64,000 nucleotides of DNA from Arthrobacter sp. StoSoilB22 (GCF_019977315.1 NZ_AP024652.1:4154001-4218000); one strand, 5' to 3'. Numbered from the stretch's first letter, positions 1 through 8,002 are shown. Notes: generated by a model from the sequence alone, not told the origin. Numbers and translations are program-made.

Positions 1-201
1 CTCTTGGGCGGCGGCGCCGTGTACATCGTTCTTTGGATCTATGGCCTGGTCATCAACCAGGAAACAGGCGCCAACTTTGTCCCCTTCAACACCGCTGACA
101 ACTGGCTGCACCTGATCCTCGGCGTTGCCATGATCGGTCTGGGAGCCTGGCTCGGTAGGGACGCCATGGACGAAACAACCACAGCGCGACGGAAGATGTA
201 G
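1..201 (+). CDS. DUF4383 family membrane protein, C-terminal part
   Basis: Only the last 66 codons are in the window; the frame is open at the left edge, so the start lies outside. The visible part has one hydrophobic segment, a short polar stretch with the phrase NTADNWLHLILG, and a second hydrophobic segment before a charged tail ending RRKM. An NxADNxLH motif between helices is typical of DUF4383 proteins, small four-helix membrane proteins of unknown function common in actinobacteria. The family assignment rests on this C-terminal half alone. A strong hairpin terminator follows within 30 bases. Confidence 0.7.
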   Translation, partial: LLGGGAVYIVLWIYGLVINQETGANFVPFNTADNWLHLILGVAMIGLGAWLGRDAMDETTTARRKM

Positions 202-228
202 CCCCTTCCGCACGTCTTGCAGAATAAC

Positions 229-269
229 GACGGCGGCAGTCCCCTTAAGCGGGACGGCCGCCGTTTTTT
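229..269 (+). terminator. Rho-independent terminator after the DUF4383 gene
   Basis: A GC-rich inverted repeat (ACGGCGGC...GGCCGCCGT, with inner GTCCCC pairing to GCGGGAC around a TTAA loop) is followed by six T residues. It lies 28 bases after the stop codon. Confidence 0.85.
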
Positions 270-374
270 GTGCCCTCCCGGCTTCCGCCGAGATGCCACT
301 TAATGACAATGTTGGCGCCCCGGATTGTCATCAAATGCCAACTCGGCGAGAGTTTTTGGGTCTCGACGACAGGT

Positions 375-404
375 CCCGGCTACCGCGGGGCGCGGCCACC
401 CAAC
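375..404. repeat. Direct repeat, left copy, flanking the two-component genes
   Basis: These 30 bases recur almost unchanged at 2511-2541: 27 positions are identical, with TAC replaced by CTAT near the left side, and the last 21 bases are identical. This copy sits immediately past the stop codon of the response regulator gene. Confidence 0.75.
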
Positions 405-1083
405 TATCCGAGCAGCCGGTGCTCGTACGCGAAGGACACGAGTTGAAGACGCGTCCCGACACCCAGCTTTGTTAGGACGCTGCGCAGATGCGTCTTGACG
501 GTAGCCTCGGACACGAACAAGCTCTCAGCCATTGCACTGTTGCTCAAACCCTTGGCGCCAGCAGAAAGACGTCCCGTTCCCGAGCAGACAACGGTTCCAG
601 AACCGAAAGATCCGGACCCTCGGCCGGGACCGCCCGGGCCGCGTGCTGAAACAGGTCGTGCACCGATCCGGGCGCGATGACCGAGTACCCCGAGTGAACA
701 GTCCTGACTGCCGCCAACAGGAACTCCGGCTCGGCACTTTTGAGCAGATACCCGCTTGCTCCCGCCTGCACGGCTTCCACCACAGCCTGGTCGCGATTGA
801 ATGTGGTCAAGGCGATGATCTTCGGCTTGACCAAACCGCCACGCGAGGCCGCGTCCCAAATGTGCTTGGTGGCAGTCACACCATCCATGACAGGCATCCG
901 AAGATCCATCAGCACGACGTCCGGCGGCTGCTCTGCCGCGAGCGCAACAGCTTGGATGCCATCCTCCGCCTCCCACGCAAGCAGCATGTCCGACTGACTT
1001 TCAACAAGCATCCGGATGCCCGCTCGGAACAACGGTTGATCGTCCACCAACGCTACGGAAATGGGCGCAGAAGCCTCAGTCAT
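404..1083 (-). pseudogene. NarL/LuxR-type response regulator, frameshifted
   Basis: The start (ATG at 1083) opens a receiver domain with the phosphoacceptor Asp in VVLMDLRMPVMDG and the conserved Lys in GYLLKS. The frame then enters the HTH domain at LSARERDVFLLA and stops at 544. The rest of a normal GerE/LuxR helix-turn-helix (AKGLSNSAMAESLFVSEATV, then KTHLRSVL) continues in another frame to the stop at 404-406. Restoring one base within GGCGCC at about 555-560 rejoins the frames into a normal regulator of about 225 residues. The start overlaps the end of the kinase gene by 8 bases, the usual arrangement for a NarL-type pair. As written the DNA-binding domain is lost. Either this is a real decay mutation or a sequencing error in a GC-rich spot; the intact codon pattern on both sides fits a very recent event or an error. 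Confidence 0.85.
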
Positions 1084-2401
1084 TAGCAGCGGCTCCGGCT
1101 GCTGACGCCCGCTCGCCTAGGTCCGTCAATGCCTCCGATGGTTGGGAGGTGACTTGCAGGCTCCCGGTTCCATATGGGAGAAAAGCAGTTACCCGAAACT
1201 GCTCGCCATCCGGGCCCGCTGTCAGCCAACCACCTGCCAGATGCGCACGCTCCCGCATTCCAGGAATGCCTCGTCCGTAGCGTTCCTTGGCATGTCCGGC
1301 GTCCGTTTCCCCCAACGGAACGGACGCCGGCAGCGCGGAGGAAGCATGCAGTGTCAGCCCTGGGCCGCTCCAATCGAAATGCACGCGCACAGCGGTTCCC
1401 CGCCCACCATGTTTCAGGGCATTCGTGAGGCATTCCTGGACGATCCTGAACACTGCCAGCTGCTGACCAGCTCCTAGTTCAACGGGTACACCACTCTCAC
1501 TGTGCTCAATCTCAAGGCTGCCCTGACGCATGCGCTCCATCAGCGGTCCGACGTCGCTGATCAGAGGTTGTGGGGCAACCATGCCATCGTCCCTCACGCC
1601 TTCGATGACGCGTTGCGCATCAACCAGTGCGTGCCTGGCGGATACGGCGATGTTCTCCAACGCGTCCAGGACAGGCTTCGGCTGGCCTTTGCTCAGATAC
1701 CGCGTGCCGTCAGCCTGGGCCGTAATGACTGCCAACGAATGAGCCAGTACATCATGCAGATCGCGGGCGATCCGAGTACGTTCCTGCTCAATGACCAGTT
1801 CGATTTCCGTTTCTTTCAGGCTTGCTTCGGTAACAATCTGCGCCTTGGACAGCAACTGGCGATCTTCATAAAGGGATACCAGGAGGCCAAGCGTTCCGCA
1901 CGCAGCCGCTACCACCAGGAGCAGGGGAAACAGCACCGGCACATAGTCCCTGAGTGCAACGCTATCCCCTACGTACAATGGCTTGAACCATCCAACTCCG
2001 TCACCGTAGCGCGCAGAAATCATCATGTAAGTCATAACGAGGATGAAAAGCAGATTGGAACTGGCAGCTACGATTCTCTGGGTTTTGGACCCCGTCCACA
2101 TAATGAGGCCCAGCGCGATGAACGATCCCAAATAGATGGCCCAGTGGTTGGCGGCCATCGCCGGCACGATGTGCACCAGCTGTCCCAGCAGCAGGACGCC
2201 GGTTAGTCCGAGCGAAAAGTAAGGTTTCCGCTTCGCGAGACCGATCACGGCCGTCATCATGAGCAGAGGAATGGCACCAGGCCAATACAGGCCCGGCCAC
2301 GGTCCCATGCGGCCCGCTTCTCCCACACACCACAGCACAAAGAAGATGGCAGCCGCCGCGGGGGCGCCCCAATGCCGGACAACTTTCAGTGTTCGTTCCA
2401 T
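1076..2401 (-). CDS. Membrane sensor histidine kinase (HisKA_3 type)
   Basis: A 441-residue kinase. The first 175 residues hold five to six hydrophobic segments with short loops and no large extracellular sensor domain. A short coiled linker (residues about 180-208) leads to the HisKA_3 dimerisation helix with the phosphoacceptor His at about residue 216 in RIARDLHDVLAHSL. The HATPase_c domain follows, with the N-box in QECLTNALKHG and a G-box at GRGIPGMRERA. This is the layout of NarL-partner kinases such as DesK and LiaS. It overlaps the response regulator gene by 8 bases and is surely co-transcribed with it. No adjacent target gene reveals the stimulus. Because the partner regulator is frameshifted, the kinase may now have no cognate output. 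Confidence 0.92.
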   Translation of the reverse strand: MERTLKVVRHWGAPAAAAIFFVLWCVGEAGRMGPWPGLYWPGAIPLLMMTAVIGLAKRKPYFSLGLTGVLLLGQLVHIVPAMAANHWAIYLGSFIALGLIMWTGSKTQRIVAASSNLLFILVMTYMMISARYGDGVGWFKPLYVGDSVALRDYVPVLFPLLLVVAAACGTLGLLVSLYEDRQLLSKAQIVTEASLKETEIELVIEQERTRIARDLHDVLAHSLAVITAQADGTRYLSKGQPKPVLDALENIAVSARHALVDAQRVIEGVRDDGMVAPQPLISDVGPLMERMRQGSLEIEHSESGVPVELGAGQQLAVFRIVQECLTNALKHGGRGTAVRVHFDWSGPGLTLHASSALPASVPLGETDAGHAKERYGRGIPGMRERAHLAGGWLTAGPDGEQFRVTAFLPYGTGSLQVTSQPSEALTDLGERASAAGAAAND

Positions 2402-2510
2402 GCCAGCCAGACTATCTACGCACCGGGACGCTACATCGCCAATCAGTGCTCCCTGCAGTCAATCTCCACCCGCTGGCCAGCAGATTCATCCTTTGGGCAA
2501 GCTATGTGCC

Positions 2511-2541
2511 CCCGGCCTATCGCGGGGCGCGGCCACCCAAC
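2511..2541. repeat. Direct repeat, right copy, flanking the two-component genes
   Basis: Right-hand copy of the repeat at 375-404. It encodes the last seven residues (LGGRAPR) and stop codon of the IclR gene on the minus strand. The segment between the two copies contains exactly the kinase and regulator genes. Confidence 0.75.
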
Positions 2542-3332
2542 CGCGTGGTCACCTTAGCCGCTGCTGCGGCGCAGGCTTCGCCGAGACTGTTGAGGGTGTC
2601 CTGCGAAACACGGAACTTCGGGGCCGGGATCAGGACGGAGGCCACCATGTTGCCGCGGTGGTCGTACACGGGTGAGGCCACGCCCACTTCTTCGATGGAT
2701 GTCTCACCGAAGTTCACTGCCCACCCACGCTCCATCGATTCCTTCAGGCGAAGCAAATAAGCCTCCACCGCGTCCTCGTCCACGCCGGTCAGCGTGATCG
2801 ATCCGCTGCGCAGCAACTGGCGCACCCGGTCCTCGTTCTCCGAAGCAAGGAAGACCTGCACGGATGAACTCAGGGCCTCGTTGTAGCGGGCACCCAACGG
2901 AGCGAGATGCTTGACCTGGTGACGGCTGGGGATCTGTTCCACACACATGGACTCGTTGCCGTTCCACACCATCAGCGCGCTGGTCTCCCCCGTCCGCTCA
3001 GTAAGTTCGCGCAGCACAGGGTAGGCAACGCGACGCTCTTCGAGTTCCGCCAGGAGGGGGCCCGCCATGGCGATCATGCCCAGCCCCAAGCGGAACCTGC
3101 GCGAATCGACGTCGCGCTCTACAAGATTCTCCTGTTCCAGCGTCGCGAGGATCCGGGAGACGGTGCTCTTATGCAGGCCAATGCGGCCGGCGATTTCGGT
3201 GACTCCCAGGAGCGGCTCGTCAGCAGTGAAGCTCCTCAAGACGGCGATGGCGTTGACGATCACCGAGGTGTTTTTGCTGTCACCAGTGCTGTTGCTGTTC
3301 TCAAGAGTGTCGCTGGATTCGGTGGGAGTCAT
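2517..3332 (-). CDS. IclR family transcriptional regulator of the creatine genes
   Basis: A 271-residue protein. An N-terminal winged helix (about residues 24-85, with LGVTEIAGRIGLHKSTVSRI as the recognition region) is followed by the IclR effector-binding domain (about 100-255, ending SVLIPAPKFRVS). The open frame reaches back to 3425, but the ATG at 3332 is preferred: it fits family length and avoids running through the inverted repeat and up to the creatinase stop codon. No strong Shine-Dalgarno sequence is visible there. It lies directly downstream of creatinase in the same orientation, so it is probably the local regulator, with creatine or sarcosine as likely effector (inference from position). 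Its C-terminus is encoded inside the direct repeat at 2511-2541. Confidence 0.88.
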   Translation of the reverse strand: MTPTESSDTLENSNSTGDSKNTSVIVNAIAVLRSFTADEPLLGVTEIAGRIGLHKSTVSRILATLEQENLVERDVDSRRFRLGLGMIAMAGPLLAELEERRVAYPVLRELTERTGETSALMVWNGNESMCVEQIPSRHQVKHLAPLGARYNEALSSSVQVFLASENEDRVRQLLRSGSITLTGVDEDAVEAYLLRLKESMERGWAVNFGETSIEEVGVASPVYDHRGNMVASVLIPAPKFRVSQDTLNSLGEACAAAAAKVTTRLGGRAPR

Positions 3333-3386
3333 GGGTTCACTATATTTCGCTGGAGATATTTCGACGGCGGACGCCCCACCGGATTC

Positions 3387-3418
3387 GGCCGGTGGACACC
3401 ACGCTGTGTCCACCGGCC
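3387..3418. promoter_or_regulatory. Perfect 12-bp inverted repeat between creatinase and the IclR gene
   Basis: GGCCGGTGGACA and its exact complement TGTCCACCGGCC are separated by 8 bases, just past the creatinase stop codon. There is no T-run on either strand. It could be a factor-assisted terminator for creatinase or an operator ahead of the IclR gene. Next to it the octamer ATATTTCG occurs twice directly (about 3342-3362). Confidence 0.6.
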
Positions 3419-3424
3419 GGGTCA

Positions 3425-4681
3425 CTAGGCTCCGATGATGTTGTACTCGGGGCCGAACGGGAACTTAGTGATGTTCTCCGCGCCGTCTTCGCCCACCACC
3501 AGGATGTCGTGCTCGCGGTAGCCGCCAGCACCCGGCTGGCCGTCCATCACCGTGATCATCGGCTCCATGGACACCACCATGCCCGGCTCCAGGACGGTGT
3601 CAATGTCCTCGCGGAGTTCAAGGCCTGCCTCGCGTCCGTAGTAGTGGCTCAACACACCGAAGGAGTGGCCGTAGCCAAAGGTCCGGTTGGCCAACAAGCC
3701 GTGGCTGACGTAGATCTCGTTGAGCTCTGCCGCGATGTCCTTGCACACAGCACCGGGCTTGATGAGCTCCAGACCACGCTTGTGGACCTCAACGTTGATG
3801 TTCCACAGTTCCAGAGAGCGGGCGTCCGGTTCGCCGTAGAACAGGGTGCGCTCCAGTGCCGTGTAGTAGCCGCTGGTCATGGGGAAACAGTTCAGGGACA
3901 GGATGTCGTGTTCCTGGATCTTGCGGGTGGTGGCCCAGTTATGTGCACCATCTGTGTTGATGCCGGACTGGAACCACACCCAGGTGTCTCGGATTTCAGA
4001 GTCCGGGAAGGTCCGGGCAATCTCGTGAACCATGGCCTCGGTACCGATCAGAGCCACCTCGTACTCGGTGATCCCGGCGGTGATGGCGTTGCGGATGGCC
4101 TCGCCACCCAAGTCACCAATGCGCGCACCGTGCTTGATGACCGCGATCTCCTCGGTGGACTTGATCATGCGCTGACGCATCGCTGCCTGCGCAACGTCAA
4201 CTAGCGTCGCTCCGGAGAACGCGGCCTGGATCTTGTTGCGGTTGTCCAGCGGCAGCGAGTCATCTTCGACGCCGATGCGGCGCGGGTTGATGCCGCGGGT
4301 CCGCAGGACTTCCTGGATGGCGTGGATGTAGTTGTCCCGGCGCCAGTCCGTGTACACAAGGTTCTCGCCGTAGCTGCGGCGCCAAGGCATCCCGGCGTCG
4401 ATATTTGCCGTGATGGTGACCGTGTCATCCTTGGTGACCACCATGCCGTAGGAGCGGCCAAAGTAGGTGAAGAGGAAGTCGGAGTAGTACTTGATGGAGT
4501 GGTAGCTGGTGAGGATGACGGCGTCGAGGTCTTTCTCGGCCATGATGCGGCGGAGGCCGGAGAGGCGACGCTCGAACTCGGCGTCGGAGAAGGTCAGCGA
4601 TACTTTTTCGCCGTTGTTGAGGACCTTGGTGCGCTCGAGCTTGGCCACATCGTTGACGGCCTCGTTCTGGGTGATGGTCAT
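3425..4681 (-). CDS. Creatinase (creatine amidinohydrolase)
   Basis: A 418-residue enzyme hydrolysing creatine to sarcosine and urea (EC 3.5.3.3), cytosolic. It has the two-domain creatinase/M24 pita-bread layout. Recognisable blocks match bacterial creatinases from memory rather than generic aminopeptidases: TSYHSIKYYSDFL, FGRSYGMVV, VYTDWRRDNY, FQSGINTDGAHN (catalytic His near residue 247), LNCFPMTSGYYTALERT, TFGYGHSFG, SHYYGREAGLELREDID, SMEPM and GGYREHDIL. The metal-binding set of true M24 metallopeptidases is not conserved, as expected for creatinase. The start is the ATG at 4681, with AAGGAA seven bases upstream; an earlier in-frame TTG at 4696 is less likely. It lies 28 bases downstream of the transporter gene, so the two are one operon. 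The product sarcosine feeds the sox operon about 4 kb to the right. Confidence 0.95.
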   Translation of the reverse strand: MTITQNEAVNDVAKLERTKVLNNGEKVSLTFSDAEFERRLSGLRRIMAEKDLDAVILTSYHSIKYYSDFLFTYFGRSYGMVVTKDDTVTITANIDAGMPWRRSYGENLVYTDWRRDNYIHAIQEVLRTRGINPRRIGVEDDSLPLDNRNKIQAAFSGATLVDVAQAAMRQRMIKSTEEIAVIKHGARIGDLGGEAIRNAITAGITEYEVALIGTEAMVHEIARTFPDSEIRDTWVWFQSGINTDGAHNWATTRKIQEHDILSLNCFPMTSGYYTALERTLFYGEPDARSLELWNINVEVHKRGLELIKPGAVCKDIAAELNEIYVSHGLLANRTFGYGHSFGVLSHYYGREAGLELREDIDTVLEPGMVVSMEPMITVMDGQPGAGGYREHDILVVGEDGAENITKFPFGPEYNIIGA

Positions 4682-4709
4682 GGTTGTTCCTTTCAATGGG
4701 TGGGTTGTA

Positions 4710-6062
4710 CTAGTCCTGCAGCAGAGGCTTTTTGAAAGTCTCGGTGGCGAACAGGACTGCGATGAGGGAAACCAGAGCGGCAGCCACGAGGTACCAACCG
4801 GGGGCCAGCTGGTTGTGGGTCATGCCGATAAGAAGGGTGGCCATGAACGGCGCGGTGCCGCCGAACAGGGCATTGGAGAGATTGAAGCTGACGGCGAATC
4901 CGGTGTACCGGACCTTCGTGGGAAAGAGCTCGGCCAGGAAGCTCGGCAAGGTTCCGTCGTTGAGGGTCAGCATTCCGCCCAGGAGTATCTGCACCAGCAC
5001 GATCACCAGGAAATTGCGGGTATCCAGGAGCATGAAAGCCGGCACCGTTAGCAGCATGAAAAGCACTGATGCCGTGATGAGCATCCGCTTGCGGCCGAAC
5101 CTGTCCGACGCCATGCCGGTTAGGAAGATGAAGCCGATGTAACTGGCCAGGGCGATGGTGGTGGCCAGGAACGATTCCGTTGCGCCAAAGCCCAGCTCTT
5201 CCGACAGGTAAGTGGGCATATAGCTGAGGATCACGTAGAAGCCCACAGCGTTCAGCAACACCGCGCCGGTGGCAATGATGAGTTGCTTCCGGTACGTCCT
5301 GAACATGGCGAAGGCAGGGGCTTTGACCGCATTGTCCTTGGCAGCGAGCTCCCGGAAAGCCGGCGTGTCCTCGAGCTTGGTCCGGATATACCGGCCGATC
5401 AATCCCATGGGCGCAGCCAACAGGAACGGCAATCGCCAACCCCATTCGTTGAGCTGCTCCGCGGTCAGGACTGAACTCAGCAGGGCTGCCAGCAAGGACC
5501 CCAGCAGCAGACCCGCTGCAGTACTGGCGGGCACGACGGCGGCATACAGTCCGCGCCGATTCGCCGGCGCATACTCCACCAGGAAGGCAGACGCCCCGGC
5601 GTACTCGCCGGCTGCGGAGAAGCCTTGGACGACTCTTACCAGGAGGAGCAGGATGGGCGCCATCACGCCGATCGTGGCGTAGCCGGGGATGAGTGCGATG
5701 CAGAACGTCGCCACGGACATCAGGACGATTGACAGGCTCAGCGCTTGCTTGCGGCCCAGCTTGTCCCCGATGTGGCCCCAGATGAAACCACCCAAGGGCC
5801 GGACGAAGAAGCTGATGGCAAACACGCCGAAGGTTGCGAGCAGGGCCGTCTGGCGGTCTGACTCGGGGAAGAAAACAGTAGAGATGACGCCGGCCAGGTA
5901 TCCGTACACGGCGTAGTCGAACCACTCAACAAAGTTCCCGATGAAGCTTGCGGTGACCACTCGCCGTCGAGTGTCCTTGCTGACTTCCGGTTGGGAACCT
6001 GGTGCGTGGGAGATGTGGGAGGGGCTGCCTGGAGCGGCTGCCACAGATGATTCATTGCTCAT
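4710..6062 (-). CDS. MHS-family MFS transporter, probable creatine (or related compound) importer
   Basis: A 450-residue major facilitator protein with about 12 membrane segments. The signature between helices 2 and 3 (GHIGDKLGRKQAL) is present and repeated in the second half (ASDRFGRKRML). The opening TASFIGNFVEWFDYAVYGYLAG and RVVQGFSAAGEYAGASAFL are hallmarks of the metabolite:H+ symporter (MHS, ProP-like) subfamily, which imports zwitterionic compounds such as betaine and proline as well as organic acids. It is the first gene of the operon with creatinase, so creatine, itself zwitterionic, is the obvious substrate (inference). The polar N-terminal 33 residues precede the first helix. Upstream, alternating GTTGC/GCAAC half-sites at 6085-6109 suggest IclR control. 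Confidence 0.9.
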   Translation of the reverse strand: MSNESSVAAAPGSPSHISHAPGSQPEVSKDTRRRVVTASFIGNFVEWFDYAVYGYLAGVISTVFFPESDRQTALLATFGVFAISFFVRPLGGFIWGHIGDKLGRKQALSLSIVLMSVATFCIALIPGYATIGVMAPILLLLVRVVQGFSAAGEYAGASAFLVEYAPANRRGLYAAVVPASTAAGLLLGSLLAALLSSVLTAEQLNEWGWRLPFLLAAPMGLIGRYIRTKLEDTPAFRELAAKDNAVKAPAFAMFRTYRKQLIIATGAVLLNAVGFYVILSYMPTYLSEELGFGATESFLATTIALASYIGFIFLTGMASDRFGRKRMLITASVLFMLLTVPAFMLLDTRNFLVIVLVQILLGGMLTLNDGTLPSFLAELFPTKVRYTGFAVSFNLSNALFGGTAPFMATLLIGMTHNQLAPGWYLVAAALVSLIAVLFATETFKKPLLQD

Positions 6063-6084
6063 GTGTCCACCAAAATTGATTTGG

Positions 6085-6109
6085 GTTGCATTCAGCGCAA
6101 CGCTGTTGC
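6085..6109. promoter_or_regulatory. Candidate operator for the creatine transport/creatinase operon
   Basis: Three half-sites alternate in orientation: GTTGC (6085-6089), GCAAC (6097-6101) and GTTGC (6105-6109). The second pair forms the perfect dyad GCAAC-GCT-GTTGC. They lie 23-47 bases upstream of the transporter start codon, where a repressor would block initiation. Assignment to the IclR protein is by position only. Confidence 0.45.
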
Positions 6110-6261
6110 ACCAGAATATGTGTGAGCGGCGCCACGGTCAAGGGTTAGTTGTGACGGATGCGCATCAGCTCAATCAGGTCTGCCGGACTAAACCGCTGAC
6201 TGGAGTGGGCTGATGGCGCAAAAGGCGTTTGTTGCATCTAACCCAACGCAGTTGCCCCTAA

Positions 6262-6436
6262 CGACGCTCTCTCACATCCCACCCCCAAAACCCGATCGTT
6301 CTCTCACATCCCACCCCCCCAAACTCGATCGCTCTCTCACATCCCACCCCCAAAACCCAATCGCTCTCTCACATCCCACCCCCCAAACCCGATCGCTCTC
6401 TCACATCCCACCCCCAAAACCCGATCGCTCTCTCAT
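6262..6436. repeat. Tandem array of 32-33 bp units, left block (six units)
   Basis: Six head-to-tail units of the form CGATCGCTCTCTCACATCCC followed by ACCCCCAAAACC. Successive CTCTCAC words start at 6269, 6301, 6334, 6366 and 6398, and a truncated CTCTCA at 6430. The units are the reverse complement of those at 6597-6690 and 8003-8120. They fall between the creatine transporter and the IS element, in DNA with no credible gene; the open frame running through them is a product of the repeats. Confidence 0.9.
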
Positions 6437-6597
6437 TAGGGCGAAGAGGAGGCGTCGTCCGCACTCAAGTCCACATCGACGTCGAGCCTTTTTGTTCCTG
6501 GCCGCTGTGCACGTTCCCGCGGGCCGGGCGGCGAGGCTTGCGACCTCGGGCAAGTCGGCCCCATAGGCCCACTGGAGATTGCATCCAGCAACTCCCA
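6437..6597. other. Spacer between the oppositely oriented repeat blocks
   Basis: About 160 bases without a credible coding frame. Its right end holds an inverted repeat (CCCACTGGAG ... CTCCCAGTGGG, about 6567-6603, one-base bulge) that abuts the first right-facing repeat unit. I see nothing else in it. Confidence 0.5.
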
Positions 6598-6690
6598 GTG
6601 GGACGTGAGAGAACGACGCCAAAAAACCCGCAAGACGTGAGAGAACGACCCCCTCAAAACCGCTGGACGTGAGAGAGCGACGCCAAATGC
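6597..6690. repeat. Tandem array of 32-bp units, middle block (three units, inverted)
   Basis: GTGAGAGA words at 6605, 6637 and 6669 define units of exactly 32 bases (GGACGTGAGAGAACGACGCC and variants). They are in the opposite orientation to the left block and the same orientation as the block at 8003-8120. The third unit decays just before the left end of the IS. Confidence 0.9.
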
Positions 6691-6736
6691 GGCCGTATGG
6701 TTTTCTGAGACAGGTTGATGGGAGATCGACTTCAGA

Positions 6737-7039
6737 ATGACTGGTCCTAGAAGAAAATATGATGCGGCTTTCCGTGAGGAAGCTGTGCAGCTGGTGTTGT
6801 CCTCGGATCGTTCAGTGAAGCAAGTCGCTGACGAGCTCGGGGTGAAGGAGAGCACGTTGGGGAACTGGCTTCATCGGCACCGGGGAAAACATCAGGACGG
6901 TCCTGCTCTAGAGCCTGTGGACCCGGGCCCGGTGTCCTGGGATGAACACCGGAAGGCCTTGGCTGAGAACGAGAGATTGAAGGCCGAGGTCGAGTTCTTG
7001 GGAAAAGTCAGCGCCTTCTTTGCCGCGAAGCAAAAGTAG
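6737..7039 (+). CDS. IS3-family transposase OrfA
   Basis: A 100-residue protein with an N-terminal HTH of the Tnp_1/IS911 OrfA class (RKYDAAFREEAVQLV, then KQVADELGVKESTLGNW) and a C-terminal leucine-rich helix (ENERLKAEVEFLGKV) that normally mediates multimerisation with OrfAB. It ends CAA AAG TAG. The run GCAAAAG just before the stop is a plausible slippery site for the -1 frameshift that fuses OrfA to OrfB. Confidence 0.9.
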   Translation: MTGPRRKYDAAFREEAVQLVLSSDRSVKQVADELGVKESTLGNWLHRHRGKHQDGPALEPVDPGPVSWDEHRKALAENERLKAEVEFLGKVSAFFAAKQK

Positions 7040-7083
7040 AGGACTTCTACGAGTTCATCGAAGCGGAGAAGGCCAACCATTCC

Positions 7084-7953
7084 GTGGCCTGGCTATGCCG
7101 GGCGTTGAAGGTTTCCAGGGCCTCGTTCTACCGATGGCGCAACCCGGCCGGGCCATCCCCGCGGGCAGTACGGCATCAGGATCTCGCCGCCGCGGTTACC
7201 GAGCTGTATAAGGAGGAGAAGGGCCGTGCCGGCCGGGACCAACTGACCCTGCTTTTGAACGAGAAGGGAGTGCGGGTCTCGGCCCCCACTGTCGGGGCGA
7301 TCATGCGTGAGCACGGGCTGCGGGCCGTCCGCACCCAGGCCTGGAAGGCAACTACCGTCCAGGATCCGCAGGCCAAAACAGCCCACATCGAGAACCACAT
7401 GCTCGATGCAGAGGGCAAGCGGGACTTCACCTCAACAGTGCCCGGAACCCGCCTGGTCGGTGACATCACCTACCTGCGCACGGGTGAGGGCTGGCTCTAC
7501 CTGGCTACGGTGATCGATCTTTTCTCCGGCATGGTCATCGGCTGGTCCATGGCCGGGCACATGCGCGCGAGCCTGTGCACCGCGGCGCTGCAAATGGCCC
7601 GCAACCACGGCCACCTGACCGGGGCCTCGGTGGTGTTCCATTCGGACCGGGGCACCCAATACACCTCGGATGAATTCCAGAAATGGTGCGGCGATAACTC
7701 GGTGACGCAGTCCATGGGGAAAGTCGGGGTCTGCTGGGACAACGCCGTCGCGGAGAACTTCTTCTCCCACCTCAAAACCGAGTTCTACCACCACCAACGC
7801 TACGGCTCCCGACTCGCCGCCCGAACCGGTGTCATGGAATACATCGAGGGCTGGTACAACCGCCGCCGGCCCAACCGCCGAGCCGGCGGCATACCACCAG
7901 CCAAAGCCCACACCAACTACCAAACCCGCGCCCAGCAACCCCTGGCCGCCTAA
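7084..7953 (+). CDS. IS3-family transposase OrfB (DDE integrase domain)
   Basis: A 289-residue reading from the first GTG. The same -1 frame is open upstream through REAKVEDFYEFIEAEKANHS from about 7024, so the natural product is probably the OrfAB fusion made by frameshifting near 7030. An HTH_21 segment (GRAGRDQLTLLL...) precedes the rve/DDE core. The catalytic acids are visible: Asp in VGDITYL, Asp in HSDRGTQY and Glu in DNAVAENFFSHLKTE, followed by the YIEGWYNRRRPN block. All are intact, so the element could be active. Confidence 0.93.
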   Translation: MAWLCRALKVSRASFYRWRNPAGPSPRAVRHQDLAAAVTELYKEEKGRAGRDQLTLLLNEKGVRVSAPTVGAIMREHGLRAVRTQAWKATTVQDPQAKTAHIENHMLDAEGKRDFTSTVPGTRLVGDITYLRTGEGWLYLATVIDLFSGMVIGWSMAGHMRASLCTAALQMARNHGHLTGASVVFHSDRGTQYTSDEFQKWCGDNSVTQSMGKVGVCWDNAVAENFFSHLKTEFYHHQRYGSRLAARTGVMEYIEGWYNRRRPNRRAGGIPPAKAHTNYQTRAQQPLAA

Positions 7954-8002
7954 CCAAAAACAACAACGAGACCTGTCTCAAAAACTTGACGACCGCAAAA
8001 AA

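Larger units (their letters stand above)
6706..7980 (+). mobile_element. IS3-family insertion sequence, about 1.28 kb
   Basis: Bounded by the inverted repeats TGAGACAGGT (6706-6715) and ACCTGTCTCA (7971-7980). It contains two overlapping-phase frames, orfA and orfB, both intact, in the standard IS3 arrangement. Similarity extends weakly outside the 10-bp ends (TTTTC next to the left end, AAAAAC next to the right), so the true termini may be a few bases further out. I could not find a convincing target-site duplication. The element lies inside the 32-bp repeat array. Confidence 0.88.

Noticed and set aside
6213-6566. Open frame of 117 codons across the CTCTCTCAC repeats
   Set aside because: The translation is a repeated SHPPKPDRSLT-like string generated by the 32-33 bp array; no ribosome site and no plausible protein.
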